Assembly: GCF_035222375.1 (NCBI RefSeq)
Contig: NW_026946363.1
Location: 310,001 to 374,000 of the forward strand
Reading direction: 5' to 3'
DNA: 64,000 nucleotides
Source of the DNA: Podospora pseudocomata
Taxonomy: Eukaryota > Ascomycota > Sordariomycetes > Sordariales > Podosporaceae
In this document: positions 31,954-43,885 of the stretch, in pieces
How positions within the stretch are numbered: position 1 is the first letter of the stretch
Layout of the letters: every line of letters begins with the position of its first letter
The notes under the pieces: generated by a model
The model's database searches: none
The model's input: the letters and a program-made list of their open reading frames with translations, nothing else
What the model was told of the DNA's origin: nothing
Translations under genes and position numbers: made by a program

Positions 31954-32603
31954 TTGTTTGACGAGATGGGTGGTCACAGGAATGAGCATGAGGAGAGGTG
32001 AAAAATGGCATCATGATGTATTTCTTGTTGGCTATTGAGTTGAATCTAAATGCGGTAGAGCTATCAATCTCAGTTAGCCATTGCCCTCGTCCAATGAACA
32101 GAAAGTGAGTGACAAAGTCGAGAAAAGAGGCATGTCAGGAATAAGTGTAATGTGAGATAGTCCACACCGATGTCCCGAGGGAAATCTTGAGAATTGCAGA
32201 ATTCTTGGAAGAATCATTCATCATGTTGCCTGGAGATAGCGACAGAAAGGGAGAATAACTTACATCTTTATTCTTGACTGTGCCGCCGCATCAATTCCAT
32301 GTTTCCAATTGGTCGTGTCAAGTTGAAAAAAGAATGGCAAAAATCGAAGGCTTGAAAATTTCATAGTGGGCGGGGAGAAACTTGCTGCTCAGGATTACGT
32401 AAGCGCTCTTCCATGCACCTTGACCAGGGTTAGGGTCACGACAGTGCCCCTATTTCTGCTATGCGTGTATGCTCAGTTCACATGCATGTGTGCAATCTTT
32501 ATCACAACACCATACTTCACCACAAACCCATATTCTCTCATTCACCCCATACAGATAAGATACTACCACATACCCCATCCCTCATTAATAAGTGATACTA
32601 ACC
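31954..32603. other. Intergenic region between convergent genes
   Basis: 650 bp between the stop of the CCCH gene (plus) and the stop of the dynein intermediate chain gene (minus). Only 3' flanks are expected; nothing else seen. Confidence 0.5.
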
Positions 32604-34738
32604 TCAAACAGCAGTAACCCCATTCACCCCCACCGCCTCGATCCTGTTCACCAACTTCTTCACACTCGTCCACTCTTCATTCCTCAGATTCTCCTTCCCG
32701 CCCAGGTCCGGCCCAACCTCAAACACCGTAACCTGTCCATCAATCCCACCAGTCGCCAACCTCTTGCCTTCCGACGGCTCCCAAGCAACCTTGTTCAAAC
32801 TCTTGCTCAACATCGTCCTCCCGTCCTTCCTCGCGCTCGGGCTGATCCTCGCCACCGGTTCCTCCGTCTCAACAGTGATGTCCCACAGCTCCAACCACCC
32901 GGCACCATCCACAAGAGAGAAAACCCCCGGCTTCACCGGCGACCAGGCCGCATCATACACCACATCCTCCCTGACAAAGTCCAACAGCGGCGTAACCTGT
33001 GACTCGGTCCCCACAGCAGATCCCAGAGCGGCCACAACCGCAGAGGTGGCAGCCGGCGCCCTCACCTTCCAGAGCTTGACACTCCAGTCCAAACTAGCAG
33101 ACAAGACCAAATCGCCCAGATCCACCGGGCCCTTGGAAGGGTGAAAGTCAACCGACATGACCGGCGCCGCGTGGCCCTTGTAGCTAACCCTCGCATCAAC
33201 ACCCGCCTTGGCCCCGGCGCGATCATACCGATGGCAGGGATAAATCGTCCCTTCTTCTGATCCCACAAGAAAGAACGTCGGGTCTGCTTGCGGGAACGCA
33301 AGGCAGGTCGGGCTGAGATCCTCGTACTTGGCGGGCGCGGGAGTGACCAGTGTCATTGCCTCCTGTGGCTGCGTGAGCATATCGACACTCCATCCGCAGA
33401 CGGCACCGTCAGTAGAGCATGAGATGATGTTGTTTGCGTTTTGGGTGCCGACAATGTCGACTGAATACACTGGGTGGGTGTGGCCGAGGCCGGTGAGTGG
33501 TGTCTTCTGGACAGGCGCTGATCTAGCGCGCGTATCCCATAAAAGCACCTGGCCGCTGTAGGCACCACCGATGATCAGATTCGGGTGGAAAGGCGAGAAT
33601 TTGGCGGTAAGAATGTCAGACTGAGCGTGAAAGACGAATTCAGGGCGGTCATGAAGGTGCATGTTCCAGACCTGCACAATGCCATCCGGGTCGTGGGGAG
33701 CGGTGGGGTTCTTGGTGTAAGATGCCAAAAGGAGTTCTGGGAATTTTGGAGAAAAGTCGATGGAGCTGATCATGCGTTTCTTGGACCAGCGTTCGTCATA
33801 GAATTGGGCAATTTCTCTGACCTTTCGCCGGCCTTTTCCTCCAGTGTTGCCGCTTTGTTCATCGTCATCGTCGAGGTTTGCAGCCTGAAGGGTGTAGTCG
33901 GTGAGGATATCGTACTCTTCGTCTAGCGCTTTCTCGATAACCTTAGTTGATCTTTCGACAAAGTCCATGAAATCGTCAGACTGTGTAACCGCCTTCAATT
34001 CCTCGGCCGTCAAGGCCCGGACAGGAAAGTTCTCCTTAGCTGAAGCTTTCAGCGTCCCATCCGTCACAAGCTCTCTCGCCGCTTTCAACTCCTCCTCGAT
34101 TTCTTTCCGAATATTTTCTCTTAGTTCCTCCTCTCGGTCTCGTTCCCTCCTGCTTAATCGCTTGTTGGGCGTAGCTGGCACTGTATCTTCGAGGTCCGAG
34201 TCTGAAGCAGCTCGTGCTCTGGTTGGTGGTATCCATTCCTCTGTCGTTTGCACACCTTTGCTGTAAGAGAACACCTCCTTCACCGGCGACGGAGGACACT
34301 CGTAGACTGTTTTTAACGAAACGGTCGAAAGAATCTGGGGCTGGGTTGGTGCAGGAACAACCTGGGCATTCGCAGGAACCTGAAATTCGGAAGTGGCCGC
34401 ATTGCTGAGCTCGCCTCCGCTCAAAACACTGTTCGGTCTGCTCCCGCGGCGGGCGGGCGAGTTCATTCCTGTCGAGACAGACACGGAGCGGCTGTCGCCC
34501 ACCAGGCTGTTAATCAGGTTTTCGATATCATGTCGCGAGGTGTGCCGACCGGGCATGGGCGAAACAAGCTACAGTGGTGTCAGCCAGCTACTTTGGACCC
34601 TAACTGTAGGACAGGACGCACCTCGCTGGGGGTTATGCTGCCACGACCAGCTGACTGGCTTGCCCGAAGCTCCCTCTGGCGCTTGAGCTCGGCCAGCTTG
34701 GCCTTCTTTGCGAGAATCTCCTCTCTTCGTTGTTGCAT
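32604..34738 (-). CDS. Cytoplasmic dynein intermediate chain
   Basis: Exon 1 (34738-34622) encodes MQQRREEILAKKAKLAELKR, the N-terminal coiled coil that binds dynactin p150/Nudel in this family; a 53-bp intron (34569-34621) leads to exon 2 (34568-32604). Total 693 residues. A serine-rich linker includes YSKGVQTTE at ~141-149, close to the LC8 (DYNLL) binding motif. A second charged helix (RRERDREEELRENIRKEIEE) precedes about six to seven WD repeats (~270-690), with SPKFPELLLASYTKNP, DGIVQVWNMHL, GQVLLWDTRA and WSVKLWKVRA. This organisation is diagnostic for the intermediate chain of cytoplasmic dynein 1, which scaffolds light chains and contacts the heavy-chain tail. Divergent from the ATP synthase subunit e gene. 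Confidence 0.93.
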
Positions 34739-35362
34739 GATTGCTGATTTCTATCCGCATCCCACGGCCAAGCCTAGGTTCAAGTTTCTTGAACTGCCAA
34801 TTCGAGATATCTATCGTTCGTCTTGCAGTGGTCAGGAGGATCGAGAAATAAGATAACGGAAAGTAAACAAAGCACGCCGTTGCTGCTGTGCTGTCTCCTA
34901 TTTTGTTTGTTGTATGTACACAGTAGATAGCTGCTCTTTCAACCTTCATTGCGCGTCGCCCGCCTTTGCCCAGTTCGAACGCCCGCCCACCGCGACCCTC
35001 CAGGCATGGACCAGGGGCCCGCCTACAATTACGCCCGGGAGTGCGCTAAATCACCTGATCTGCTCAAACTCTTGGCAAATGGCATTTGCTACCGCCCGCT
35101 GTGAGAGCTTCTTCCAGGCGGGTAGGAGGGACTTGTGGGGCTCCACGTCAAGCAAGCAACCTGCCGCTTCGCCTTAACCAAAAAAACCGCGAAAACTCCC
35201 GAGCTTCCCAAAACTTGTTCCAACCTCACCACACCCAACCGGCGCAAATCGACGACAAGCTCCGGCCACGGCCAATTCCTTTCTCCTCGACACCGAGTGC
35301 TTCCTCCCGCCCAGATCGAATTTCGAACCCCAGCCAATTCGATTGCCCCCAGATTCCTCAAA
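34739..35362. other. Divergent promoter region
   Basis: 624 bp between the start of the dynein intermediate chain (minus) and ATP synthase subunit e (plus). Leader-like C-rich sequence precedes the latter. No gene. Confidence 0.55.
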
Positions 35363-35902
35363 ATGGCCTCTTCCGGAGTCAACGTGAGTGGACACTGTTA
35401 CCCCCCATCTGGCTCCCTCCACCCATTGCATAAGAGGAGGCTATAGACACAGGGCCACCTACCTTCCTACAAGTAATTGGCATGGTCCATACTTGGTATT
35501 CGGCTTCACAAGACCCAAAGCTCGAGACATAGCGCAAAACCCGCATCATGTGAAAGTATGGTCTGTCCACAATCAAACTAACATGCACACCCAGGTCCTC
35601 CGGTACTCCGCCCTCGGCCTCGGTGTCGTCTACGGCTTCTACCACCAGCGCCAGATCTATGCTTCCGACCGCGCCGCCGCCGCCCAGCGCGAGTATGAGC
35701 ACAAGCAGCAATTAATAGCCCAGGCCAAGAAGGCCTACGCTGCCAAGCACAAGCCCGCTGTCTCCGCGTCCTCTTCCGCCAGCCGTATGTTGATCTGAGG
35801 GTAGAGACATGAAACTCGGTAACTAACGCAGAACCCACAGAAGACATCAACAGCTCAAGCTTCGACCTCGAGAGCTTCATCGCCCAGCTGGACAAGGCCT
35901 AA
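35363..35902 (+). CDS. ATP21: F1Fo-ATP synthase subunit e, mitochondrial
   Basis: Exons 35363-35383, 35595-35784 and 35841-35902 give 90 residues, the usual size. After a 7-residue first exon (211-bp intron), exon 2 has VLRYSALGLGVVYGFYHQ, the single inner-membrane helix with the GxxxG dimerisation motif (GVVYG). A charged, alanine-rich coiled-coil tail (DRAAAAQREYEHKQQLIAQA) follows. This matches subunit e (Atp21/Tim11), a membrane-embedded subunit needed for ATP synthase dimers and cristae shape. A second acceptor nine bases upstream (AG at 35831) is also in frame and would insert three residues. Confidence 0.88.
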
Positions 35903-36983
35903 ACTGTCCGTCGACGAACTTGACGGATAGTGGTGGAAAAGGGAGGGGGATAACAGAGGTGGTAGACCTGGAATGAGCGAACCGAATCTTTTCCGACCAG
36001 CGCACAACCGGCCCCTCTTGACTCGACTCGAACTCGCCCTTTGTGGATGTGGGAGGACGGTAGGAAAGACGAGGGAAGGGATGGAAAACCGAACGAAATG
36101 GATGGGACGAATGACATCAGCGCCGGAAATACCCTCACACAACCGGCCAATGTCACATCGTTGAGGTTTTGGGGGAAATGGAACAAAACCCCAGAAAAAC
36201 GGACAGGGCGAGCAAGGCGCGAAAGGAAGGGACGGCAGGGGGGTTTAAAGGCAAAATGGTGATGTATTATTACTGTCGCGGTTAAAAGCGCACAACTACC
36301 CACACGGCATTAAAGAGGCTTTTTTTTCGATCATCATCACACACACACACACACGCACTTACTTCTTTCTTTTTCACAAAAGGTTCCTGTGTACAGTTGT
36401 TTTGTACATTATAACTGATCTAGACAAGAGACGAGGGTAATAAAGGAACTGGAACAGAAGTAACTTGGGTCATATTCGGTGAAACTCGTTTGGGTATACT
36501 CAGGGGGCAGGGGGTACGAATATAGGTACGTGAATAGAGGCGGCCAGCCTAGCACTTGTAAGTCTGGACCAACAAGCTCATGAGATTCAGCATGTCCAGA
36601 CTCTGCAAATTGGACTGTTCCACACCATATTCAGCAGACCAAACTTGTTTACCACACCAAACCCCTCCACCAAACTTAGCATATTAAACTCACCATATCA
36701 AACTCAGGCCGCAAGCTCACCACACCATCATAACGGCATCTTCACCATCGTAGTCATTTGTCTCCGTCAAAGCAATCACTACCTGTACAGTGACAGCAAT
36801 CATCATGGCAAGTCAGGGTTTGAATACTCCACAAAAAGCCCCTTGTAAAACGCCCTCCTAAAACCGCCATACCATCGCACTTAAATCATCATTTGAGTAA
36901 GGTATCCTAACATGCGTCATAGTGTTCAACTCCAGTTACTCCCCCTCTACCAAACGCCTACTCTAACCCCTATGCTACCCCCC
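35903..36983. other. Intergenic region
   Basis: 1.1 kb between the ATP synthase e stop and the Zn2Cys6 gene stop. It contains a (CA)n microsatellite at about 36337-36356 and low-complexity CCA/ACC tracts toward 36900. No gene supported. Confidence 0.5.
36337..36356 (+). repeat. (CA)n microsatellite
   Basis: About ten CA units after TCATCAT; 3' flank of the ATP synthase e gene. Confidence 0.85.
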
Positions 36984-39153
36984 CTAATGAGGAAAAATAA
37001 ACCCTCCCGCCCCTTCAAACCCCCCCGGCGTAACAGGCGTAAACCCCGTGCTCCCTTCCACACCACCACCACCCGTACCCACCTCGCCACCACCACCACC
37101 ACCACCAGTCCACAATTTCCCCTCAAGGACAGTCCTCTCAATCCGATCAGCAACCTCCATCAAACCCGCCGTCAACCCCCCACCACTACTCCCACCCATC
37201 AAACCCCGTAAACACCCCTCCGCGACCGCCAAACTAATATACTCATCATAATGACTAGGGGAACGACACGCCCTCTCCTTAAAGTCTTCCAGCTGCGTCT
37301 GCACCAACCTGACAATCTCCGCTTGGCTTGTTGCGTGTTGTTGCCTCCCATCCGTGGGTGGTAACTGAATCACATTCAGCGATAGTCTTCGACAGGACGT
37401 AACAAGATACAACATTGCAGCGCCAAAGCTGTCACGGCATATATCCAGCAGCGTGGCTGTTGAGCGGTGGGCGGTCCCCTCTGGTAGAGCTATGCTACTG
37501 CTGGGGTAGTCGAGGCCATGACTTGGTTGATACCACGACTGGTGGACGCTCAGAATCTCGAGAGACGAGTTGATCACTGCTTGGGAAGAGGCCGGGAATT
37601 GTCGGAACCTCGGTGCAGAAATATATTGGTGGTGGAGGGCTAGCAAGGAGCGGTTGACGAGGACTCTGAGGAATTCAAGTTGTATCCGAGGTCTGAAGGA
37701 GTAGTTTGCTTGCGATTGAGTTGCCATAAGCAACACGGATGCCGCTTCTCGAACTTTGCGGCGGAGTTGCTCGTCCCAGGATTGGATTTTGTCATATTTG
37801 AGGGCCGTCTGAGCCGTGGTTTGGTTCACGGTGGTGGTGATTTCCGAGAGTATCGGAATGAGGTCGGATAGCTTTGTCTGGAAGGTGCCATCGGTCAAAG
37901 CAAGGTCTGATTTGGCGGTACCTTGCTCCAGGACCCAGCCTTGTCCGGTGTGGTAGATGCTGGTGTCGTTAATGTTTAATGGTGGCTCGGCGTCGTAGTC
38001 TTGATGTGTACATGATGTTCCTGTCCTCATGGCCACTTGCAGCTCCAGAAGCTGAATAGTAAGCCACAGTCTGCGGCGGATCTCGACTTCGTATGGCAAG
38101 AGTTCTGGGAACAAAGCAGATGTTCGGTTGAGATGCAGGGAGACCGCCATTCGACCGAGGTATCCCATGAGGCTGGCCAGCTGCGACGTCTCGCCACCCT
38201 TTACAATGTCCATTATTCTCGCGATAACCCCAAGGCAAAGTGTTCGAGCCGAAGTAAGAGTAGGTGTCGAAACAAACGGTGACCGGCAAAGAAAGTACTG
38301 AGAACTGTTCAGGAACTGGTCCGTCCAAGAACTCGGCCGTCTTCCCGTACTGGCAAATACTTGTGCGGGGGCTGCTTGGCATCCCAACGCCAGTATCATA
38401 AAGAACTGAGCAAGCCATTCCTCGGAGAAATGGTTGACGTTCATCCAAAAGGCCTGGAGCTCAAACTCGTACTCGGCAGGGTGCAAAAGCCGGTATATTG
38501 GGTGGATAACCTCGAAATAACACCGTACCAATGTGTCGACAACAGGTCTTGGTGGTAAACTTTGAAGCGCATTTTCTCGGCTTTCTGAACAGTGGCATAT
38601 TTCTCCAAACGGAAAGTGGTGAACCGGAAGCGCGGCGACCAAATACTTTAAGCTCTGTAGGTGTCTGTATCTCGGCCCCCATTCGGGATCAAGGCCCGCT
38701 ATGTATGGCCAGCCTTCCCGAAACTAAAATGTTTCCTGTTAGCAAACATGCATGCTTCAGCGGAATCTGGTTCGTCTGTACCTCGGAAACAACGGTGCTC
38801 CAGTGTGTGACACCGTGAAGTCTGGGTCTTGCTTCACTACCACTCGGGCCCGGTGTTGTTTGGGGGCTATCTCGTGCTGGACTTTGCGGTGTCTCTCCTG
38901 GCTCGCCACTTCCAGACTCATGCTTCGAACTGAAGGGGAATTTCTGGTATACACATTCATCGGCAGCGTCGGCCTGGATACAACGGGAGCAAGGCTGCCC
39001 TTTGTCGCATCTGAGCTTCCGTCGATGACATGGTATGCAAACGTAGACTCGTCTGTTCCGTTTTTGGGGTTTCCCTGTGCCTTCTGGGTTGGGCCGGTTT
39101 GGATCGAGGATAGAAAAGGTCGAGAAGTAACCTGCTGGCTGCTCTGATTCCAT
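36984..39153 (-). CDS. Zn(II)2Cys6 transcription factor with fungal-specific middle domain
   Basis: Exon 1 (39153-38782) and exon 2 (38723-36984), 58-bp phase-0 intron, 703 residues. The Zn2Cys6 cluster is complete: C39, C42, C49, C55, C58 and C67 (spacing C-x2-C-x6-C-x5-C-x2-C-x8-C), with the basic HRRKLR loop after Cys42. A Ser/Pro-rich linker leads to the fungal_trans-type regulatory domain (~170-430): YFEVIHPIYRLLHPAEYE, MGYLGRMAVSLHLNRTS and EIRRRLWLTIQLLELQVAM. The tail is glycine-rich. It should be a nuclear sequence-specific regulator. No obvious metabolic cluster lies beside it, so targets cannot be predicted. Confidence 0.92.
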
Positions 39154-39546
39154 AGTCGATGGTTTCTTCCTGGTGTGTCTTGATGATGGTGAAGCACACA
39201 CAATGTGGCATTTCCAACCTTGGGCAAGTAGACCCCTTGATTCCAAAAGGGGTGCCATCACAACTGTCCTGCTGATATGGGTCTCGGCAACCTAGGGTGT
39301 GGCGGGTGAGGTGGCTTCGCCAGCCTGAGGACAAGCAAAACAAATCTTCAAAAACCGATCAGGCAACAGTAGAATGTGAAGCAGGAGTGACGATATGTTT
39401 CCCATTCATGTTCCTCCTTGTGGTACTTGAACTGGCGGCTCAGACGCCAGGGGGGGCTCGAAACGAGTGCCATCGCCATGCGCCAGGCCCCTGTTAGGTT
39501 ATGCCGAAAGGCACATGGCCAAGCCATTTTTCCTTGTATTGCTGGA

Positions 39547-39606
39547 TATCTCGACGCTCATAACTGAAGCGGTGATAGGGCTAATGATACCCTGACGTCG
39601 AGATAT
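39547..39606. repeat. Inverted repeat, 11-bp arms
   Basis: ATATCTCGACG at 39547-39557 and its exact complement CGTCGAGATAT at 39596-39606, with a 38-bp loop. Could be a hairpin or the ends of a tiny relic; no further evidence. Confidence 0.6.
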
Positions 39607-41802
39607 TTCCTGTAATACCCGGTTTGGAAGGTTCTGTTGCACAGGTGGGCATGCCCAGGATCACGGTTCGGGTCCGGGGCTCGGAATGAGCTCGCACTTG
39701 GAAGATTCGAGAGGTGGTTGAGATCATCTCGTCCAATCCGAAGAAAAGAATGGTCTCATACGGTGAGAAGCAGCAAGAAAAAAAGCCGCGCGGGTGTCAC
39801 CAATGAACCGATGGTGGTGGGAAGGAACCGTCTCCTTGGGTGCCTGGCTCCTGCCGTGTAACCACTGTCGCCCCTCGAGTGACTTTAGTGTAAAGTTTTG
39901 ACAGATTCACCAAGGGAAAAACCGAGCAGGGGTGTTTCGCTTTGGTTCAATATGTCTCCGTGTTTGAACGTTGAGGTTGTTGTTGGACCTGCCGAAGGAT
40001 GGATCCCCCCTGCCAACGACCGCTCTATGACCAACCTTATTCTGTGGCTTACACAACAAACACCTAAACGTACCTACAAACAAGCCGAACTGAATATTAT
40101 ATCCACTGCAAGGCAAACTTCAATATCATAAGGCTTAGGATTCTCAGTCAAAAGCATCTCAAGTCCACTCCTACCATGGGGCAGTTCATCAAGACAATGT
40201 TGCTGGATTCCGCGGCAGTGACAAGTTGCTGACAGAAAAGCAGCCTTATACTAGTATTCAATTAGTATCGGACATGTGCTCTTGATTCCGAGAGTGTATG
40301 AATTATTGACCTCGAATCCGACCCTCCCCGCAAAATATCCACGCCCTTTGGCTGTCATGTTGATGCCTTGCTCACTGCTTCAGTTGCAGTGCCAATTTCT
40401 CACCGCCTCGGCTTCTTGTGCAACAGGGAAAGTCGTTTTTGTATATTTCGTTATCATCGTCCTTTCGCACATCTCAGGTTTGGCGTGGTTGTGCCTCTCG
40501 AGACAACCACCAACGTGTAACATCGCGCTTACATGTGCCGCATCTCGATTGCATGCTATTCTCTTTTCACTTTGTGCTACAACCCAAATTCGTCATCTTC
40601 CACCGCCGGCGGGCGGGCGACCAAAACCCCCGGACTTTCCATAAAGCAGGAGGTATTTCACAGCATCTTAACAACCTGAAGATCAGCAAGGTCACTCCGA
40701 CTCCGAGTTCCCTGATATGCTTCCTGAACTACAGCGAATTGTCCGAGATCACAGGGGTGGAATGTCGCGCTTAGACCTAGGTAATGGCTGATTCTCCATG
40801 CATCTCGTGTAACCCCAGATAGTTTATCTACCAGTTGACGTCTGACACCTCACAAGTACCCTGCAGTCTGTTGACTAATCTAAAAGTCATATAAGTTCAA
40901 TGGCCCCCACAGTGAGAGAAGAAGAAGAAAAAAAGGTCAATTATGGGCACTACTACTCTGCACTATCACCAAACCAAAGTCCGAGCAGGGCGTCCGCCAC
41001 GTCCTCAGAATCCCGTCTGAAGCAAAGACACCTCCTATTCTCACTAAAAGGCTTGTTATAAGCCGTGACGGGGTCGGATGATTTGCATTCTCGTAAGATA
41101 TCCAATAACAGCAGCTGGTATAAACCGTCTACATTCCAACTCCTGCAGTTCCATCTCCCGAGTTACACAGGGGAAAATCAAAAGACGAGAATATCAGCTC
41201 CCACATCATCAAGAGAAAAAGCGGATTAGAGAACAGGTATCCTATCCTACTTCAACCCTTCAGTCCCCGGAATATGACCCCCCTCTACTTCTTCCATCAT
41301 GACTGAAACAGATCTTTGTATCAGTTCCCACCTTACCTGTGTCCTTATAAGAAGAAAGCAGACCATTACATTCTCACATGGCCCCTTTTGCATTCCATCC
41401 CTCCCCCCCCCCTTCCCCCTTTTCCTCTCCCCATTGTCCCCAGTCACCTACCAACCTAACCCCAAACCACTCCCAACCATCCTTCCAGCTTCCCCCCAGC
41501 TTCATCTTCCTTCTGTACCTATATCCAGCCAGCCAACCCACCCCCCTTCATCCAAAGTCCACAACAACCCCCTTCTCTCCCAGAGCCCCACCACTTACTC
41601 TCTCAATCACATATACGTACCTAGATATGTAATAATAAAACAAGACCATCTTCGATACCAACCCAGCTCATCAGATAGCCACACCGTGCCACAAAAGAAG
41701 AGAGAATCTCCACGGAGCCCACTATTTATCCAACCGACGGCCACCCTCCAACCCCCTCAATAAAGAATATAACTAATATCTCGAAGGGTTACTTGTTGAG
41801 CG

Positions 41803-41930
41803 TTAAAGATATTTAACAAGCTTTAAAAGATAATTAAAAGACCTGAAAAGATAATTAAAAGGCCTTGGAAAATGGTTTAAACGCTTTAAAAGATGGTTTA
41901 ACGGCCTTGCAAGGTAGTTTAACGGCCTCG
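41803..41930 (-). repeat. 21-bp minisatellite array, copy 1
   Basis: Read on the minus strand, five 21-bp units follow one another, with pattern ATCTTT-AA-GCCT-TTAA at various stages of divergence (for example a unit starting ATCTTTTAAAGC and one ending GGCCGTTAAACC). The same unit occurs in the other orientation at 46864-47022. Confidence 0.7.
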
Positions 41931-42916
41931 TATAGGCAGGGTAAGTAAATAGACATGGATGGGCGGCGCTGGTAAGACAAATCGGGGGCTCCGTAGAGGT
42001 ACTCTCCAAAAGAATGCCATCTCACATGTTAGAGGATGAATTCGACCTAGATCGATTTCAACAAAAGTACTCTTGCGAAACCTAGTAGCAGTCAAGCAGC
42101 ATCTTCACCTTGCCAAATTCCACTCCACGTTAGAAAGAGAGTTGCATGAAGCTAAGTAAGTAGGTGACAACCAGACAACCTCTCCTCATTTTCTTGTTTA
42201 CATAGGTACCTATCAGACGAAACACAAGAACCATAAACCAAAACCAATAACTAACTCTGATCATGTCTCTTCTTCAAATATGTACTTTCCGATATGGTAT
42301 TCGCTATCTATTGCTTCTTTTTTAACATTCCATGTTTCCACACACACACACACACACAAAACTTGTGCTCTTGTCATCATAAACTCTGATATTCGGTGCT
42401 GTGCTGTGGCTGCTTTGCTACTGGGTATTTATTTTCCTTCCTCCATGTTTGTTTTCCCTTCTCCTCCCTCCTTAAACTCATCGCGTCTTCTCAAATGCCA
42501 TTGCTTGCCAACGCAACGCTCTCCAACTCAAGGCTCTCCCAAAATGCTACAATCGCATTGTGCATGTTCCCCGCCACCACCCTCCCATTACCTCGGATCA
42601 GCCATAGGTAACTGCGGGCTGCCGCTTGGCTTTTCTCTCATCACCGGCAATACTCCGCTTCGGGGCTTGAAAGCACGGCATAAAAATGTCTTGGTCGGTA
42701 TGCCGTTTCTCCCCGTCGCAAAATCAGGCGTGTGCAAAATATCTCCCGCCTTTCAAGTAATATCAAACATGGGCGGGAAAAGGCAAGGCTGTGAATACGA
42801 GAACCTCTCGGCCCTAGACGTCGGATTTGCGCGCAAAGTGATTACCGGGTCCGCCAAATGTGCAAGTTGAAAAGAAATCAACGTAACTCTCGTAAAACCA
42901 GCGTGGTGCTGGCATT

Positions 42917-43885
42917 TCAGGCCCCTTGCTGGGCGGTTCTGGCGGCTCTCGTCGCTCTGGCAGCTGCGTTGGGATACCGAGACGGGTCGATCCGAGAATG
43001 GAGAGGCCCAGGACCATACACGGCGACTCTGGCGTTGTGGTACCTAACAGATGGTCGCGAAGGAGCTGTTGCTGGCTGTGCCTGGGGTGGTCTCTGTTCC
43101 GCGTCGATGGCCTGGCGAATGATGTTGTGAACAAAATCGGGAATGCCCTCCCAATGGCCTGCTCTCGCAGCAGCCATCATCCTTGGCGGAAACACATCGT
43201 CGGCGGTAAGGGAGTGGGGACCAGGGAAACGGGCAATTTGATCGGCAACATGCAATTCTCCCGACTCGATGGCATTTTTTAGCCAGTTTTCCCATTCCTC
43301 GTCCAGCGGCATCGAATTGTCTCCGGATATGTTGCGAAGAGCCACTCGCTCGCGTAGCCTTTCGTTAAGCGCCACTCCGACACTTTCCAACTCCTCATCG
43401 CTTTCTTCCTCGATCATCCCATCCTCTGGCGTGGTTACCGGCTCGTCCGACACCTCGGAGGCGCGGCGGTAATATCCGGCTTGTCGGTGCCGAGGCTCCA
43501 CCCATTCGGGGAATCCATCGGCGGTCGTGTCCCGGATGGCAGTTCCCTGTTCCCGCTCAAACCGTTCCTTTGCCCACCGTGTGCCCTCCCACTTTGTGAG
43601 ACCTTGGATTTCGGCGTATGTAAGGCGAAGGCCGTCAAAGGCGCGGAATAACCGCCGGTGCCACTGCCATCGACTGAGGCGGATTCGGTGGATGCGATTT
43701 GTGTAGTCGAGACCGGGGTATTTAGCTTCGGGTGTGTCCAAGTGGCCGTAGAACGAGTGGACTTCTTGCCGAACCTCAAGGACGAGATATCTTTGGAGAA
43801 GTTGAGTGAAGTTTTGAGGGTCTGTCTGTCGCGGCTTCGGAAACATGTACTCGTAGACGAGTTGATCTACTGGGCGGCCCTTCAT
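42917..43885 (-). CDS. Conserved hypothetical protein (322 aa)
   Basis: Single exon, ATG at 43885. The N-terminal half looks ordered and probably conserved (MKGRPVDQLVYEYMFPKPRQ, DTPEAKYPGLDYTNRIHRI, EIQGLTKWEGTRWAKERFE). Acidic patches (EEESDEELESVG) and a further helical part (DEEWENWLKNAIESGELHVA) follow; the C-terminus is proline/alanine-rich. No signal peptide, membrane span or known motif. It resembles uncharacterised fungal proteins in style but I cannot name a family. It is the only confident protein gene in the 39-48 kb stretch and lies between the two inverted minisatellite arrays. Confidence 0.7.
   Translation of the reverse strand: MKGRPVDQLVYEYMFPKPRQTDPQNFTQLLQRYLVLEVRQEVHSFYGHLDTPEAKYPGLDYTNRIHRIRLSRWQWHRRLFRAFDGLRLTYAEIQGLTKWEGTRWAKERFEREQGTAIRDTTADGFPEWVEPRHRQAGYYRRASEVSDEPVTTPEDGMIEEESDEELESVGVALNERLRERVALRNISGDNSMPLDEEWENWLKNAIESGELHVADQIARFPGPHSLTADDVFPPRMMAAARAGHWEGIPDFVHNIIRQAIDAEQRPPQAQPATAPSRPSVRYHNARVAVYGPGPLHSRIDPSRYPNAAARATRAARTAQQGA

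Larger units (their letters stand above)
39154..42916. other. Gene-poor region
   Basis: 3.8 kb with no gene I can support. Contents: an inverted repeat 39547-39557 / 39596-39606 (ATATCTCGACG arms), C/T-rich tracts (41370-41600), a 21-bp minisatellite array (41803-41930) and a (CA)n tract (~42340-42358). Open frames are short and low in complexity. Confidence 0.5.

Noticed and set aside
42280-42870. 196-codon plus-strand frame
   Set aside because: Contains a CA-repeat-encoded His/Thr run and no coherent composition; probably non-coding.
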